Shown one piece after another: positions 1 to 11,309 of a stretch of 64,000 nt of DNA; the stretch's first letter is position 1, and each line of letters starts with the position of its first letter. Made by a program: the position numbers and the translations under genes. Source of the DNA: Aporrectodea caliginosa (taxonomy: Eukaryota > Annelida > Clitellata > Crassiclitellata > Lumbricidae); assembly GCA_020284085.1 (NCBI GenBank), contig JACEVL010000056.1, positions 186,001 to 250,000 of the forward strand. The letters are read 5' to 3'. Under the pieces are notes generated by a model, which did no database searches, was not told where the DNA came from, and was given only the letters and a program-made list of their open reading frames with translations.

Positions 1-338
1 CTCGGCTGTTGGTCGAGGTGCTATTAGCACTCCTATAGGCCTATTCATTCTAAATCACTTTCGTTACCTCTATGCCTGGGACACAGATTGTCTCTCTCTC
101 GTCGATTTTTCTCGTACAGACTAAATGATCTCTGTGACACCATAATTATTATGTCAAAGTACCACATTTCGTACTAACCTAAAGTCTGACCACGACGGTC
201 TCTTGGTAGCGTCAACTGGTGTTCGTAATTGGGACATGGCGCAGGTGGTGTTGGGATGTCCAGGTCCGTTGAACTGCACCAATGACACTGTCCGCTCGTC
301 TGAAACACAAGTTCCATGAATATAAAGACATCTTGACA
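1..338. other. Window edge, no supported feature
   Basis: Both strands were read. A 64-codon minus-strand frame (154-348) runs through it, but I recognise no domain, splice pattern or repeat. The left end may belong to a feature outside the window. Confidence 0.3.
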
Positions 339-508
339 AATCAATCAATCAATCAATCAATCAGTCAGTCAGTCATCAGTCATCAGTCAGTCAGTCAGTC
401 AGTCAGTCAATCAATCAATCAGTCAGTCAGTCAGTCATTTAGTCAGTCAGTCAGTCATCAGTCAGTCAGTCAGTCAGTCAGTCATCAGTCAGTCAGTCAG
501 TCAGTCAA
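339..508. repeat. CAAT/CAGT tetranucleotide microsatellite
   Basis: Tandem CAAT units pass into CAGT units with interspersed CATCAGT interruptions. The serine/glutamine-rich frame across it is a by-product of the repeat. Confidence 0.95.
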
Positions 509-789
509 TATTCGTTTATTTTCAATTTCAGAAGGACAAAGTCTGCTTCATAAATTTTCAGTTTAGTGCAATTATTAAAGACGGTTATAGGCCTAATAGA
601 ATATCATCTTCATCTCGCGAATGATATTAGACCAAAATTTGGTCGTAGCTAAAGGGAGCAACAGGAATTTCCCCCCAGAAGGAACATTTAACCGAAGTGG
701 TGCTCACTTCTCTGCGCCGAAAACGCAAGTTCACTCATATTACAATACAATACAACTGATCTTTGATATCGCCCTTCTTACTAAGGTTG

Positions 790-968
790 CCCCAAGCTCA
801 GAAGTGCACACGCCTCGTCGGCGCAGAGGCAATTATTTTTGCAGAGCAATTGTGCGCGAAGGACTTGCCCATGGTCCCTATACGCGGCGGCTTGAGGTGG
901 ATTCGAACCTGCAACCATCCGGCTGCAAGGCACCGAACATACCCCTACATCACCGCGCCCCACGACCA
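790..968 (-). mobile_element. tRNA-derived SINE copy (family A-prime)
   Basis: On the minus strand there is a degenerate tRNA-like head with an A-box-like GATGTAGGGGTATG and a B box GGTTCGAATCC. It is followed by a body with CAAGTCCTTCGCGCACAATTG that matches the body of the copies at 27163-27387 and, more loosely, 22930-23102. Loss of cloverleaf pairing and the attached body argue for a SINE rather than a functional tRNA gene. Confidence 0.7.
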
Positions 969-999
969 AGGCACTTTAATTAAACCAAGGGAACCTGCA

Positions 1000-1489
1000 T
1001 GGGCCATGAGTCCTTGAACTAAGTACTTGAAATTGGAACGTTATTGCACCACAGTAATGCACACGAAAGGCCTAATGGTCTTTGATGAGTGCTTGACTGC
1101 TTGTATGATGAACGCTCACAAACGCTGGCGATACCTGGAGAATAACCTGAAAAGCAAAAACGTTCGTCTAGAAAAGGCTGCATGCTGCGGCAAAGTTATC
1201 AAAAACTAGGACAGTTTTTGGCAGTGGCTTTTAAGACCCGTGGCTAACAGGGGGTTTTCCCAGCAACCACCCACGTAATCGCCAGCTTGAAGTACTCCAA
1301 ACCTCCCCCACTGAGTTAGAATAAAGCCGTGGCAGTCATAAGATATCGTTAAGCACCTGCATGAGACACTAATTAATCGTCGGCATGATAATGTCGTAAA
1401 CGGATAATAGGTCGACTCAAACGACCACGCAAACGCAAGATGCCATTAGCGTCGGAAACTGTAACGGATACTATATTACTTGAGCCTGA
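1000..1489. other. Downstream flank of the protocadherin gene
   Basis: This stretch lies 3' of the protocadherin stop codon and probably includes its 3' UTR. I see no clear polyadenylation signal on the minus strand, no repeat and no convincing exon. Confidence 0.3.
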
Positions 1490-4400
1490 TCATAATATGG
1501 AAGTCTCTACCTGGATGCTGTGACCATTGACCGGCGGAAGGAAGTCTTCGTCGCTGACGTAATCGGGAACCGATGACGGAGTCTGTCGACTGCTTCCGTT
1601 GTTGTACACGTCATCGTTTGTCTTGGCTCCCTTTCCCGCCTCCGTCACAGGGGGCGGAGTCAGCGCGTCGGGGTTAGACCAAAACGAACAGTTTCGACCG
1701 GCGTCGGTCGATTGTGACGTCGTCGTCGTCTTCCTGCGTCGACGGCTTGCCGTTACTATGGCAACGCAGATGAGGACTATAAGAACGATGCACCCGGTGA
1801 CGCCGCCGATGAGCACGGCCAGACCGACGCGCCCGAACCCGCGTCCCCAGAAACTGAAAATGGGTCGCACCTGGCCATTGGACTCGCCACGCTCCACGTG
1901 AACGGCGGTTGGGTCGATCACGTGGACGAACACGTGGGCTGTGTCCGTGCGGCGGGGGGCTGACTCGCTCTGAACGACGACGGCGAAGTTGTAGGAAGAG
2001 CGGCGACGTCGGTTGAGGGTCTGGCGGGTGTAGATGACCCCCGATGAGGGCTGGATGCCGAAAGGGACCTCGATCGGTTCGGTAGAGTTAGAGGGAGGCT
2101 GTGGGGGCTGGCGCTCGTTCAGGTAGAACGTGAAACGATTGAACGGTGGCTGGTCGGGGTCTTTGGCCAACAGTTGGCCCACTCGGGTCTGGAAGGAAGC
2201 GTTTTCGTAGACGTAGAATGTGTATCTGTAAACATTTCTCTGTATCAATACATTTATGTGTATATACATGTATGTATGCATGTAATCATGTATGTAAGCC
2301 TATGTATGTATGTATGTATGTATGTATGACATACATAGCCTACATACATTGTATGTATGTATGCATGTATGCATGTATGCTTGTGTCTAGAGTCTAGACA
2401 CTTAATAAAAAACTATACTCAATGATGGGCAAAAGTTAACTAAAAAGTTGCAAACTTTTAGTTTAACTAAATTTTGTTAGTTAAGGCAGAAGTTTAACTA
2501 AAATAAAATAGATTAGTTAAAACCAAAGTTTAACTAATATTTGTTAGTTATTAACTGAAAAGTTTAACCAATATTTTTTAGTTATTTAAAAAGTTTAAAT
2601 ATAATTTTTTTGTTATTTGCTAGAAAGTTTAAGTAACAAAATCAGCAACTATCTTCCGCAATGATTGTCATGAGTAACTGGTTTTATTACTCAAGTCAAG
2701 TGAACTGCATTGCATTGCACGATTAGCAACTTTCTTCATGACTTACTTGTAGAACTGTGTACTAGGACTATTAGTCTAGTGAAATTGACACTCTTTGTAC
2801 TAGTTCACACGTAATTACATAGTTTGAAAGTGAAATTGTCATTGAAGCTCTGCATTATTACAGTTCACTTAACCTCTGTCATTGTGAAAATGTTTGTAAA
2901 AAAGTTTGTTAAAAAGTTGGAAAAAGTTTAACTAAATATTTTTAGTTTAGTTAACTTATTTAGAAAAATCAGTTGTCAACTTTTAGTTAAATTTTTTATT
3001 TTAGTTGAAAAATAGTTATAGTTTAACTACAAAATGCTCATTAGTTGTATCGCTCCTCGGTCTTTCCACTCAAAACTGAAGAATTCACACTCTGACTCAT
3101 CTGATCCTCCACCTTACAATTCTCTACCTAAACGACACCCACCTTAACAGCTACTCTGCCCTCTAACCCTCTGACAACCGAACTCGGACCTCCTTCTGGC
3201 AACCCCTCTGACTGACGCAGCGCTCGTGAATAAGCCGGTGCCCTGCGCTTGGCTCTACATGTAGAGTGGCGCTTTAGAAGTTTATGAATATGATTAAGTT
3301 CAAGATATACAATAATAAATTGTGGATGAGTGAACCTCTTCTTGTCGAAACGAGGTCCTTCATCATCGTTGTCGACGATCTTCACAGACACCGTGGCACT
3401 CGAAGACTTCCGCTCTGGTCCACCGTCTCTGGCGTAGACCTGGAATCGAACGGAGGCGTTCAGTTCCCGGTCGAAGACGACCAATGCCCGGATGACACCT
3501 GTCCTTGGATCGACGGAAAACAAACCCCGGACGCTCGGTTCCAAGTGGTAGTCCACGTCACCGTTCCTGTCCTGTTCACAAAGACGTACACGGAAATACT
3601 CAGAGCCTGTATAGCCCTACATGTAGCTATGCCTAACACACTGGCAAACAGGGCTGACGACAGAAATCCCGGGCCCCTAGGCAGAGCAATCACGGGTCCC
3701 TAACTATCCTTAGACTTTATGAGAATTTTTTTAAACAAACTGAAATAAAAATAGTGCGGGTACAACCCTACAAAATTATATTTATATATGCAACTATATT
3801 GTAGTTAATTGTCCGTATTATATTTTAAAAGGCATAAATCATAAACTTTGGATAACTGATTATAATATTTTTCATAAGTTGATTGCGGGCCCAGCCCGGG
3901 CACCTACATGTAAAAGTCGCCGGGCCCTGGACTTTTGCCGCTCTGCCCCCCTCTCGGCGAGCCTGCGGGCAAACACCCTGCAGTGCATCATTCGTTGGTA
4001 ACCCCTATGAGCTCCTGCTGCTGCTGAAAAAGGCGCTATACAACTGCCATGAATCACTTGCTGATTAAATGATTAATTGACTTAATGAAATAATGAATGA
4101 ACCACTGACTGATTTGTCAAATGAATTAATGAATGAACGAACGAACGAATGAATGAAAGAGTGAATGAGGTTACTTTTTCGACCCCAGCACCCAGATATA
4201 TCTCGCACCTGCTATATGCACATCCGTGACTTTCGTCGATTGCGCCCAATACTTTTATAAGACCGCGTGCACAATAGCCACCTCAATCGTTCACTCCAAA
4301 CTCGACTACTGTAATTCCATCTTTTACAACATCAACTCTTCTCAAATCAAACGCCTGCAAGCAGTCCAGAACTCTCTCGCCGGCGCAGTCAACAAACTCC

Positions 4401-6739
4401 CTAACACCACCACCACATAACCTCTGTTCTCAAATCACTTCATTCGCTAAAAGTCTCTCAGCGCATCCATTACAAAAATTGTATGTTTTACGTACAACGC
4501 CCTTCAAATCTCTCAACCCTCTTACATTCACCAGCTATTCACCATCCAACCGCCCGGGTCTACTCGCTCATCATCATACCTTTCTCTATCTCGGTATCCA
4601 ATCTCCTCTTCTCTGAAATTCTGCAACCGCTCCTTATAGTCTGTATATATGCTGCACCATGCAGCTCTTTGGAACGGATTCCCAAAAGACCTCCGCCAGT
4701 TTGCTCATCCTCCTATCTTGCCTCTTAATTTCACCTCTCCTCTGCTTGCACTCGCCTCTGCTACTTTCCACTCAAGACTGAAAACCGAACTCTTCAAGCT
4801 ATCATATCCTGATTCTACTTCTGCGCCACCACACGGGTAACACTTCACTTATCTGTTGCAATTACAATTGCAAATAATTATTAGAATGCACCGGGCAGGG
4901 CTCTAATACATGTATACAAATGGATGACACTCACATTTCTTAGTAGGAAATATGAAATGAGGTACGTATACGAGATCCTGATATTTCAGACTCAGTGGTG
5001 TAAATCCCGGGGGGGGGGAGAGAGGGACTGTCCCCAAAGGTTTGACTAAGGCCTATCTGTCCTCCAAAAAATGCAAAAATCCGGCCCCAACAAATCTGCC
5101 CCAAGTTATGTACAGATTTTCGCCTCTGTTCAGAGCACATATGAAATGAGGTACACACGGTATACCCTGAGGTACGTATCCCGTATACGATACCCTGATA
5201 TTTCAGAGGAGGAAGATATGAAATGAAAACCTTGTCTGGGTCGGTGGCTGACACTCGTCCCACGCTTACGTTCACCGAATTGTTCTCCTCGATCGAAAAG
5301 CTGTAGACGTCGTCCTTGAATCGAGGTCTATTGTCATTCTCATCTTCAACGATGACCAAGACATTGAGCGAAGAAGAGCGCACCGGAAGTCCACTGTCGT
5401 AGCACGTGACGATCAGCTCGTGACGGTCTAAGTACTCGCGGTCTATGGTTCCGTCTCCCGTCAGGATCTTGAACTCCTTGTCTCCCATCTGCTCCAGGCG
5501 AAACTGGGGACTCGTCAGGGAACACCGAACGCGTCCGTTGGCCCCGCTGTCCGCGTCACTGACCGCTATGGCAGCCACGAATGTGTTCTTCGGACAGTTC
5601 TCCCTCACGTAGATGACCGGATGTGCTGGAGTCCCACTCTGGACGCCGCCAACGTTTTCCAACCGGATTTCCGGTGTGTTGTCGTTGGCATCCTTGACGT
5701 CAATTGCGACCCTGGCCGTGGCGGATATTGGCGACTCTCCGCCGTCTTTAGCGACTATCATGAGCACGAAGTAGCTGCCTTTCTCGTAATCGACTGGTTC
5801 CAGAAGAGCAATGACCCCAGTTTCCGAGTCCACAGAGAAATTCGAGCCGTGCTTATCCGCGGTCACGGGGTCAAAGGTGTAGGTCACGACCCCGTTCTTG
5901 CCGACATCCTTATCCGTAGCCCTGACTGCCAGAAGGGATGGTTGCGGTGGGGTGTTCTCCCCGATCTCGATCCGGTAGGTCGTGTTGTCGAAGACGGGGT
6001 AGTTGTCGTTGACATCGTCCACGGTTATGTGGATGAGTACTGATCCGGTTTTGGGTGGATATCCGCCGTCGATGGCAACGACCTTGAGCTGGTAGAAGTC
6101 CTTCGTCTCCCGGTCCAGCTGTTCCTGGAGAACCAGCTGGAGGTCATCATGGTCATCGTCGTTCAGCCTGAACGTACCGCCCTCCGGCACGAGCAGGTAT
6201 CGAACCACTCCGTTCGCGGGGCTGTCCGGATCCACCGCCGGCTGGATGGGAAATTGAAGACCCCGAGGACTGAGCTCAGAGACCTTCTCGGAGACGTGGG
6301 GCTTTGGAAAGGTGGGGACGTTATCGTTGATGTCGAGCAGCTCGAAGAGAACCTTGACGATACTCGTGGAGGAGCCTTTCTTCTGGTGAACGGTAACGGC
6401 AACGTCCACATCCAGCTGACACTCCTTCTTCCGCGGACAGATCGAGTCCCGGTCCAAGATGGCGGTCGTGCGGATGATCCCGGTCTCTGCGCTGATACCG
6501 AAACTGGTCTGGTTGCGGACGAAGCGGAAGGCGGTTGCGTTCGTCGCGTGGGTCTTTCTGGAGCTTCTCGTCGCCTGACCCTTGAAGATGTGCGCGTCGT
6601 TCAGAACGTCTGCTACGATTGTTCCAATCTCCTGTTCCTCTTGGATGCTGTACCTGAGAGGCTGGGGTTCAGCCGAGGTCAGGCTTGCAATGACGAACAG
6701 CAAGATGACATTTCGAATCAAACGCATCCCAGACGCCAT
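1490..6739 (-). CDS. Protocadherin, three exons, 826 aa
   Basis: Calcium-dependent cell-adhesion protein of the cadherin superfamily, predicted type I plasma-membrane protein. Exons: 6739-5231 (donor AAG|gttttc, phase 0), 3571-3336 (phase 2) and 2225-1490 (stop TGA). Joined, they give 826 aa. The joins restore the family motifs DPDKDRNGDVDY and FDKKRYTFYVYENASF, which confirms both splices. The signal peptide is about residues 1-23. EC1-EC6 end near LDINDN (140), VDDVNDN (246), VKDANDN (354), VEDENDN (470), DNDDEG (about 572) and residue 690. DRE/DYE and DxD calcium motifs are present in EC2-EC5; EC1 and EC6 are divergent, as is usual in protocadherins. The membrane helix is about 714-740, followed by RRRRK and an 86-residue cytoplasmic tail ending S-I-L, a possible class I PDZ ligand. 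The large first exon encoding most EC repeats is typical of protocadherins. Introns carry LINE and hAT sequence. No catenin-binding region is seen, so it is not a classical cadherin. Confidence 0.95.
2262..2390. repeat. ATGT microsatellite, intronic
   Basis: Imperfect ATGT/ATGC tetranucleotide run just upstream (in gene sense) of protocadherin exon 3, inside intron 2. The acceptor TTTACAG lies only about 35 bp away. Confidence 0.9.
2420..3047 (+). mobile_element. hAT-like MITE, copy 1
   Basis: Starts CAATGATGGGCA and is full of TTAGTTAAC-type motifs. The core (about 2640-2900) matches the reverse complement of about 54480-54730, so the two are copies of one non-autonomous family. The 3' end (TGCTCATTAGTTG) is decayed and I see no clean 8-bp target duplication, so the ends are approximate. 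It sits in intron 2 of the protocadherin gene. Confidence 0.75.
3050..3295 (+). mobile_element. LINE 3' end, family L-a
   Basis: Contains the string GGTGCCCTGCGCTTGGCT, then GAGTGGCGCTTTAGAAGTTT. The same 3' terminal segment recurs at 12721-12932 (plus), 11935-12020 (minus) and 32625-32690 (minus), often followed by GATTAC-type tandem tails. It is a 5'-truncated non-LTR retrotransposon tail that ends about 40 bp from protocadherin exon 2. Confidence 0.7.
3572..4225. other. Protocadherin intron 1, 3' part
   Basis: Non-coding intron. It has GC-rich patches with CCCGGGC/GGGCCC strings near 3670-3700 and 3885-4000, and a GAAT/GAAC tetranucleotide stretch at about 4085-4165. The GC patches could be decayed MITE ends, but I could not pair them convincingly. 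Confidence 0.35.
4226..4930 (+). mobile_element. LINE (L2/CR1-type) RT C-terminal fragment
   Basis: Frameshifted plus-strand coding remnants: SKLDYCNSIFYNI...QIKRLQAVQNSLA (4285-4385), then a stretch reading IHYKIVCFTYNALQ, then ALWNGFPKDLRQ and FHSRLKTELFKLSYPDST (4660-4825). These are the hallmark C-terminal motifs of L2/CR1/Jockey-type reverse transcriptase ORF2. Stops and frame changes show that it is dead. It lies in protocadherin intron 1, antisense to the gene. Confidence 0.85.
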
Positions 6740-7609
6740 CTTGTATATCGAAGTCTTTGTTGCATCAACGATTCATTGTTACGACGCGATCAACATGTTG
6801 CGACATTGTTAAATATTTGAAGTACCATAAAATTAAAACTAAAATTGTAAAACTATAACAGATCAACAAGTTCTGTGTTCAATCCGCCTGTCACTGAACC
6901 TACGTAGAAGTCGATTAACGGTAGAAGCAACTTCCTCTCCTTTGTTTTCGATGGTCGACGAAAGGCTACAGTTTCCCAAACATTAGGCGACTTACTTCAA
7001 ACATATCCTTGTTGCGCAAGGATAAACTTATAAACAAATCCAGACAGATCTACCTGCCATCTGAAGTCAATTACATTTATGTAGTACATTCATTTTGTGT
7101 TAAATAAAGTATATCGCAGACATTTCTCAGTTTCATATATTCGAAGATACCTAGCAAGACCAGCGAAACTCAGATAAAATCCTACATAGCTGTACTTTAC
7201 TTTATGCTACATACTTAAATGTACTTTCATCTGTTAAACCGTATACGCAGTCTTTTGGTTAGCAATAATTGCGATTTAGCTCAACATACTCGCTAATTGT
7301 TTAGCTATACTTGTTTCTGTTTAGCCATACTTGTTTCTGTTAAGCTATTCTTGCTTCCGTTAAGATATACTTGTTTCTGCTTAGCTATTCGTCAAAAACA
7401 TACCTGTTAATATTTAGCTAAACTTCTGAACTTTTTCGTTTAGCTATATACTTGCTATTATCTAAATATATTTACTGGAACCCTTTTCTTTAGCTATTCT
7501 TGTTATCAGTCAGAAGCTACATCTTCGGTACTTAGTTCTTCTAAGTGATTGTAATAAGCAACAGATACAAAGTCTAAGAGTCTAAGACTCTTGAGCTGAA
7601 CTTCCAGTT
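6740..7609. other. Upstream region of the protocadherin gene, with a degenerate minisatellite
   Basis: Likely 5' UTR and promoter side of the protocadherin gene. AT-rich. Between about 7288 and 7410 there are four to five imperfect copies of a unit of about 21 bp, TTAGCTATACTTGTTTCTG. No exon is recognised. Confidence 0.5.
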
Positions 7610-7968
7610 TGTTGCACGCATAATGTCAACGATGATCAGAACCACACGCTGTTTCTCCACGCCTATAATAGTCCGCGGGACGAGAGCTGGACCTCCAGTA
7701 AGTGATATACAGTCCGTTAGAGTAGAGCTGGACCTCCTCCGGTCAGTTACGGCAGCGTCTGGCGTAACAGCGATGCATCATCACTCACGTCCGGAGTTAT
7801 TAGACGGTCGACGACTTCAGCAGCTGAGAGCCAAGTGCAGCATCTCCTCTCTCATGCTTCACTGCATCGACGGCGGTGCCTTGGATGCTGGCGGAAGTGG
7901 CTGCTGCACGCAGGCATGCGCGTAGAAGGATGCGGCCGGGATGCATGGGTATCAAAGGCCAAGTGGTC
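7610..7968. other. GC-richer unique stretch before the GGAT array
   Basis: Moderately GC-rich, with a short internal duplication of GAGCTGGACCTCC (about 7685 and 7727). Open frames exist on both strands, but most continue into the neighbouring microsatellite and none shows a recognisable domain. Confidence 0.3.
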
Positions 7969-8642
7969 GTGGATGGATGGATGGATGGATGGATGGATGG
8001 ATGGATGGATGGATGGATGGATGGATGGATGGATGGATGGATGGATGGATGGATGGATGGATGGATGGATGGATGGATAGATGGATGGATGGATGGATGG
8101 ATGGCTGGATGGCTGGATGGATGGATGGATGGATGGATGGATGGATGGATGGATGGATGGATGATGGATGGATGGATGGATAGATGGATGGATGGATGGA
8201 TGGATGATGGATAGATGGATTTCTGGATGATGGATGGATGGATGGATGATGGATAGATAGATAGATAGATAGATGGATGGATGGATAGATGAGATAGATG
8301 AATAGATAGATGGATAGATGGATGGATGGATAGGCGGATAGATAGATAGATGATAGATAGATAGATAGATGGATGGATGGATAGATAGATGGATAGATAG
8401 ATAGATAGAAAGATGGATTGATAGGATGAATGCATAGATGGATGGATGAAAGATGGATAGATGGAATGGATGGATGGATAGATGGATGGATGGATGGATG
8501 GATGGATGGATGGATGGATGGATGGATGGATGGATGGATGGATGGATGGATGGATGGATGGATGGATGGATGGATGAAAAAAAAACGAGGAAGGGATATG
8601 ATGGAGGAAGGGATGCCTGTATTGATGGATGGATAGATGGAT
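7969..8642. repeat. GGAT/GATA tetranucleotide microsatellite
   Basis: About 670 bp of GGAT units with GATA, GATG and GGCT variants. Interruptions cluster in the middle (8165-8470), flanked by purer GGAT blocks. Tryptophan-rich (plus) and serine/histidine/proline/isoleucine-rich (minus) long frames are artefacts of the 4-bp period. Confidence 0.97.
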
Positions 8643-8905
8643 GAATGGGTGAGTGGAGTAATGCTTTTATAATCCGTCCTAACAAATAACCCTGGCTTTG
8701 GGGTGCGTGAATGAGGTGACGTGGTACGATGTGTTGTCCGGTCAGAGACCTTCGCTTTTCTGTTAATTAATGCTACTGATTAATTAATAATGCTGACGAT
8801 AGATGGTTTCTCACAGCGTCAATGGTTCTCTTGATTAACTAATTACATGAATTACTATAGCATTTGGGATAATGGAGTAAATTTTGTGGTGATGATAATA
8901 GCTGT
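8643..8905. other. Unique spacer, nothing recognised
   Basis: AT-rich sequence with TTAATTAAT palindromes. No exon or mobile-element motif seen. Confidence 0.3.
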
Positions 8906-9266
8906 GGAAATCCTCCTCCTCTTCCTCCTCCTCCTCCTCCTTGTTATCATTATTATTGTTATCATCATCATCATCGCCATCATCCTGTTCATCATCATGA
9001 GATTCTTAAAACGCAATATACACTGTATAAGTGTTCAGATACATACAGCATACACAGACATCTATACATCTATACATACTCACATACATACATGCATATA
9101 CACAAATGTACCTATATGCATGCATGCATGCATACAAACATACATACATACATACATACATAGATACATACATACATACATATGCATACATACATACATA
9201 CATACATACATACATACATACATACATACATACACATACACATACATACATACACACATACCTACA
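8906..9266. repeat. Compound microsatellite CTC / ATC / ATAC
   Basis: CTC trinucleotides (8914-8940) pass into ATC/ATT units, then a long ATAC tract (9045-9266). Confidence 0.95.
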
Positions 9267-9624
9267 TAATATACTGTGACATGTTGCGTCTTGGAGATAA
9301 ATCGATCACTATGGGAGGTGACGCGTCATGACACATTCCGACTAATAACGAATTCTGCCGAAGTTGTTCGAGGACAGAAGAACTCGACAATGTTCGGGAC
9401 ACCCCGTTCAGACATTTGAGTTGAATTGAGTTATAATTAATAAAAGAGGGCGTCGTCATGAAAGAGTGGCTGGGTTTGTTGAAAGACGTTCGTTGAGAGA
9501 AGTTTCGTAGGCTACTTTCATTATGCGAAATATAGGATTTGTCGAAACTGCATGGCTTTGAATGTTGTCTTTGTTTCGGAGAGTTTGATAAAGAAAGTTA
9601 TTGTAACGGCAGATGAAAGAACAG
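9267..9624. other. Unique spacer, nothing recognised
   Basis: No domain, repeat or splice structure could be supported on either strand. Confidence 0.3.
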
Positions 9625-9692
9625 TACTAAATACTGCGCTTCTGAGTAGTAACCTTGAGGGGGCGCTATATAAATCTCATAGATAGATAGAA
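9625..9692 (+). mobile_element. LINE 3' tail, family L-b
   Basis: Contains CTTCTGAGTAGTAACCTTGAGGGGGCGCTATATAAA followed by an ATAG tandem tail when read across two adjoining segments. The tail consensus GAAGGGGCGCTATATAAA is shared with copies at 20125-20200, 23395-23627 (minus), 29262-29330 and 41055-41285. Confidence 0.65.
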
Positions 9693-9789
9693 ATCTCTCA
9701 TAGATAGATAAAAAAAAATTTAAACTGCTGTATGTTCTGAATCTGGCCGTAGAGGCGTAGACGATTTCGAACAACAGATAGGGAGCAAG

Positions 9790-10020
9790 CAGCAATACAT
9801 ACATACATACATAGGCATACATATAACACATATAGGTGTATGTTTGCCTATGCATGTGAGTAAACGTTATGTGTATCACAGACAGTGTGTAAATATGTGT
9901 GTATATGTACTACGCATACATATTTACACACATACATACACTGTCTGTCATACACACATTTACTCACATGCATACACACATACATGTGACACATATACAT
10001 ACATACATACGTATATACAT
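9790..10020. repeat. ATAC-rich inverted repeat (foldback)
   Basis: ATAC-rich DNA. The two arms at about 9852-9910 and 9915-9972 are imperfect reverse complements: GCATGTGAGTAAA at the left pairs with TTTACTCACATGC at the right, and CAGACAGTGTGTAAATATGT pairs with its complement. The loop is only a few bases, so the strand could form a hairpin of about 60 bp. Likely a microsatellite-derived foldback. Confidence 0.75.
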
Positions 10021-10179
10021 GATATCGTATCTTCATCCTCCTCCTCCTCCTCGTCGTCATCGTCGTCAGTGGCGCTGCTCTAGACTTTTGCAACAGGGGG
10101 GGCCACGGGGGCCGGGGAAACAGATGGAGGGGCCAGTCTATTTTCGTCAAATGTGAGAATGGTGACAAGAGACCTGTTG

Positions 10180-10180
10180 G

Positions 10181-10264
<84 letters not shown>
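10180..10264. repeat. TA dinucleotide microsatellite
   Basis: About 80 bp of nearly pure TA. A second, shorter TA run lies at 10540-10580. Both border the LINE fragment between them. Confidence 0.95.
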
Positions 10265-10267
<3 letters not shown>

Positions 10268-10536
10268 GTTTACATGAATTGTTTAATCAACAGCCTCAAG
10301 TTAAGACACAAATGGAAACAGCGTCACCATCGATGAAAAACTTTCAGTCACGGAACACATCAAGAAAGTCGTCAAAAGTGGCTTTGCTTCAATCTTCGCC
10401 CTTAAAACACTCAAAAACCATGGTGCATCTGCAGATTCTCTACAACTGATTACCGGCGCAACCATCATAGCCAGAACAATGTAATACTATGCTTACCCCG
10501 TCTGGTGGGGACTGGCGAGCGAAAAGGACAAATCCG

Positions 10537-10540
<4 letters not shown>
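10265..10540 (+). mobile_element. LINE reverse-transcriptase fragment (CR1/L2-type)
   Basis: Plus-strand remnants ...SGFASIFALKTLKNHG...LITGATIIARTM.YAYPVWWGLASEKDK match the C-terminal segment of CR1/L2-type ORF2 (compare [14 protein letters not shown] in the copy at 28693-29127). Internal stop present; dead copy between two TA tracts. Confidence 0.7.
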
Positions 10541-10574
<34 letters not shown>

Positions 10575-10894
10575 TATTCGTTTAAAAGTAAAAACCTAGA
10601 AAAAAAGTAAAACCTAGAAACTACAAACAATACATGCACTTTTAATTAAGTGCAAGTTTTATTAAGACTGTCATGCCTAGAGTCAAACTGTTCCACAAAG
10701 GCACCAATGATACCTATAATCGACTCTGCACGAACACATTCAACTAACAGCATTGATAAACTGCTCTCTGAAACGAATATATCAGACATATTTGCTTTGC
10801 AGTAAATATGTCTAATATCAGAAAAGACTTGTGTTTGGTGTTAAAGATTGTATACCAATCATAATAGTAAGCGAATGGTCAGAGAATTGTCGAT

Positions 10895-11309
10895 TTAGTT
10901 CGGAATGATATAATAACTGGATGTAGACAATTTGCCTAAGTGCAGTCTGTGGGTCCACTTCAGAACGATGCACAGAGTTTTTATCTGCAGCAAAGCCCGA
11001 AAAGAGCCTGGGCTTTTATGAACACACTGTTTGGGTAGGGTAGACCAAGGTAGTACAGTTTTAAGTTTGTTGAGGAAGGATTCAGATAGAGTCTCAGTGT
11101 GTAGGCGTAGGTCTAAAGGAAGGACGTTCCAAACCACTGGGCCTACCACTGAAAAGGCTCGATTCTTCATAGTTGCAGTATGAGCGAACGAAACCAAAGA
11201 ACTCCCTTTTCCGTAAAGCATTGGGGATACCCGAAGTCAGACAGCATTGCTCGCGGAGGTAAATTGGGCGAAGCCTTAGCTGGTGATGTCGCCATACCAG
11301 GGCAGCCAC
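10895..11309 (-). mobile_element. LINE C-terminal fragment
   Basis: Minus strand encodes [20 protein letters not shown]...FLNKLKTVLP, the family ending seen also at 23441-23627 ([17 protein letters not shown]...[10 protein letters not shown]). One frameshift is visible, because an overlapping frame continues upstream to 11309. Nested inside the hAT-type element. Confidence 0.75.

Noticed and set aside
4940..5230. Extension of protocadherin exon 1 to the stop at 4940
   Set aside because: After DPDK the residues lose cadherin similarity, a GT donor lies exactly there, and exon 2 continues the motif (DRNGDVDY). The extension is intron.
5621..6820. Plus-strand frames of 140 and 223 codons
   Set aside because: They are antisense shadows of protocadherin exon 1, whose product is unmistakable.
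7800..8685. Long frames rich in PSIH or WMDG
   Set aside because: Pure consequence of the GGAT tetranucleotide repeat; every frame and strand is open.
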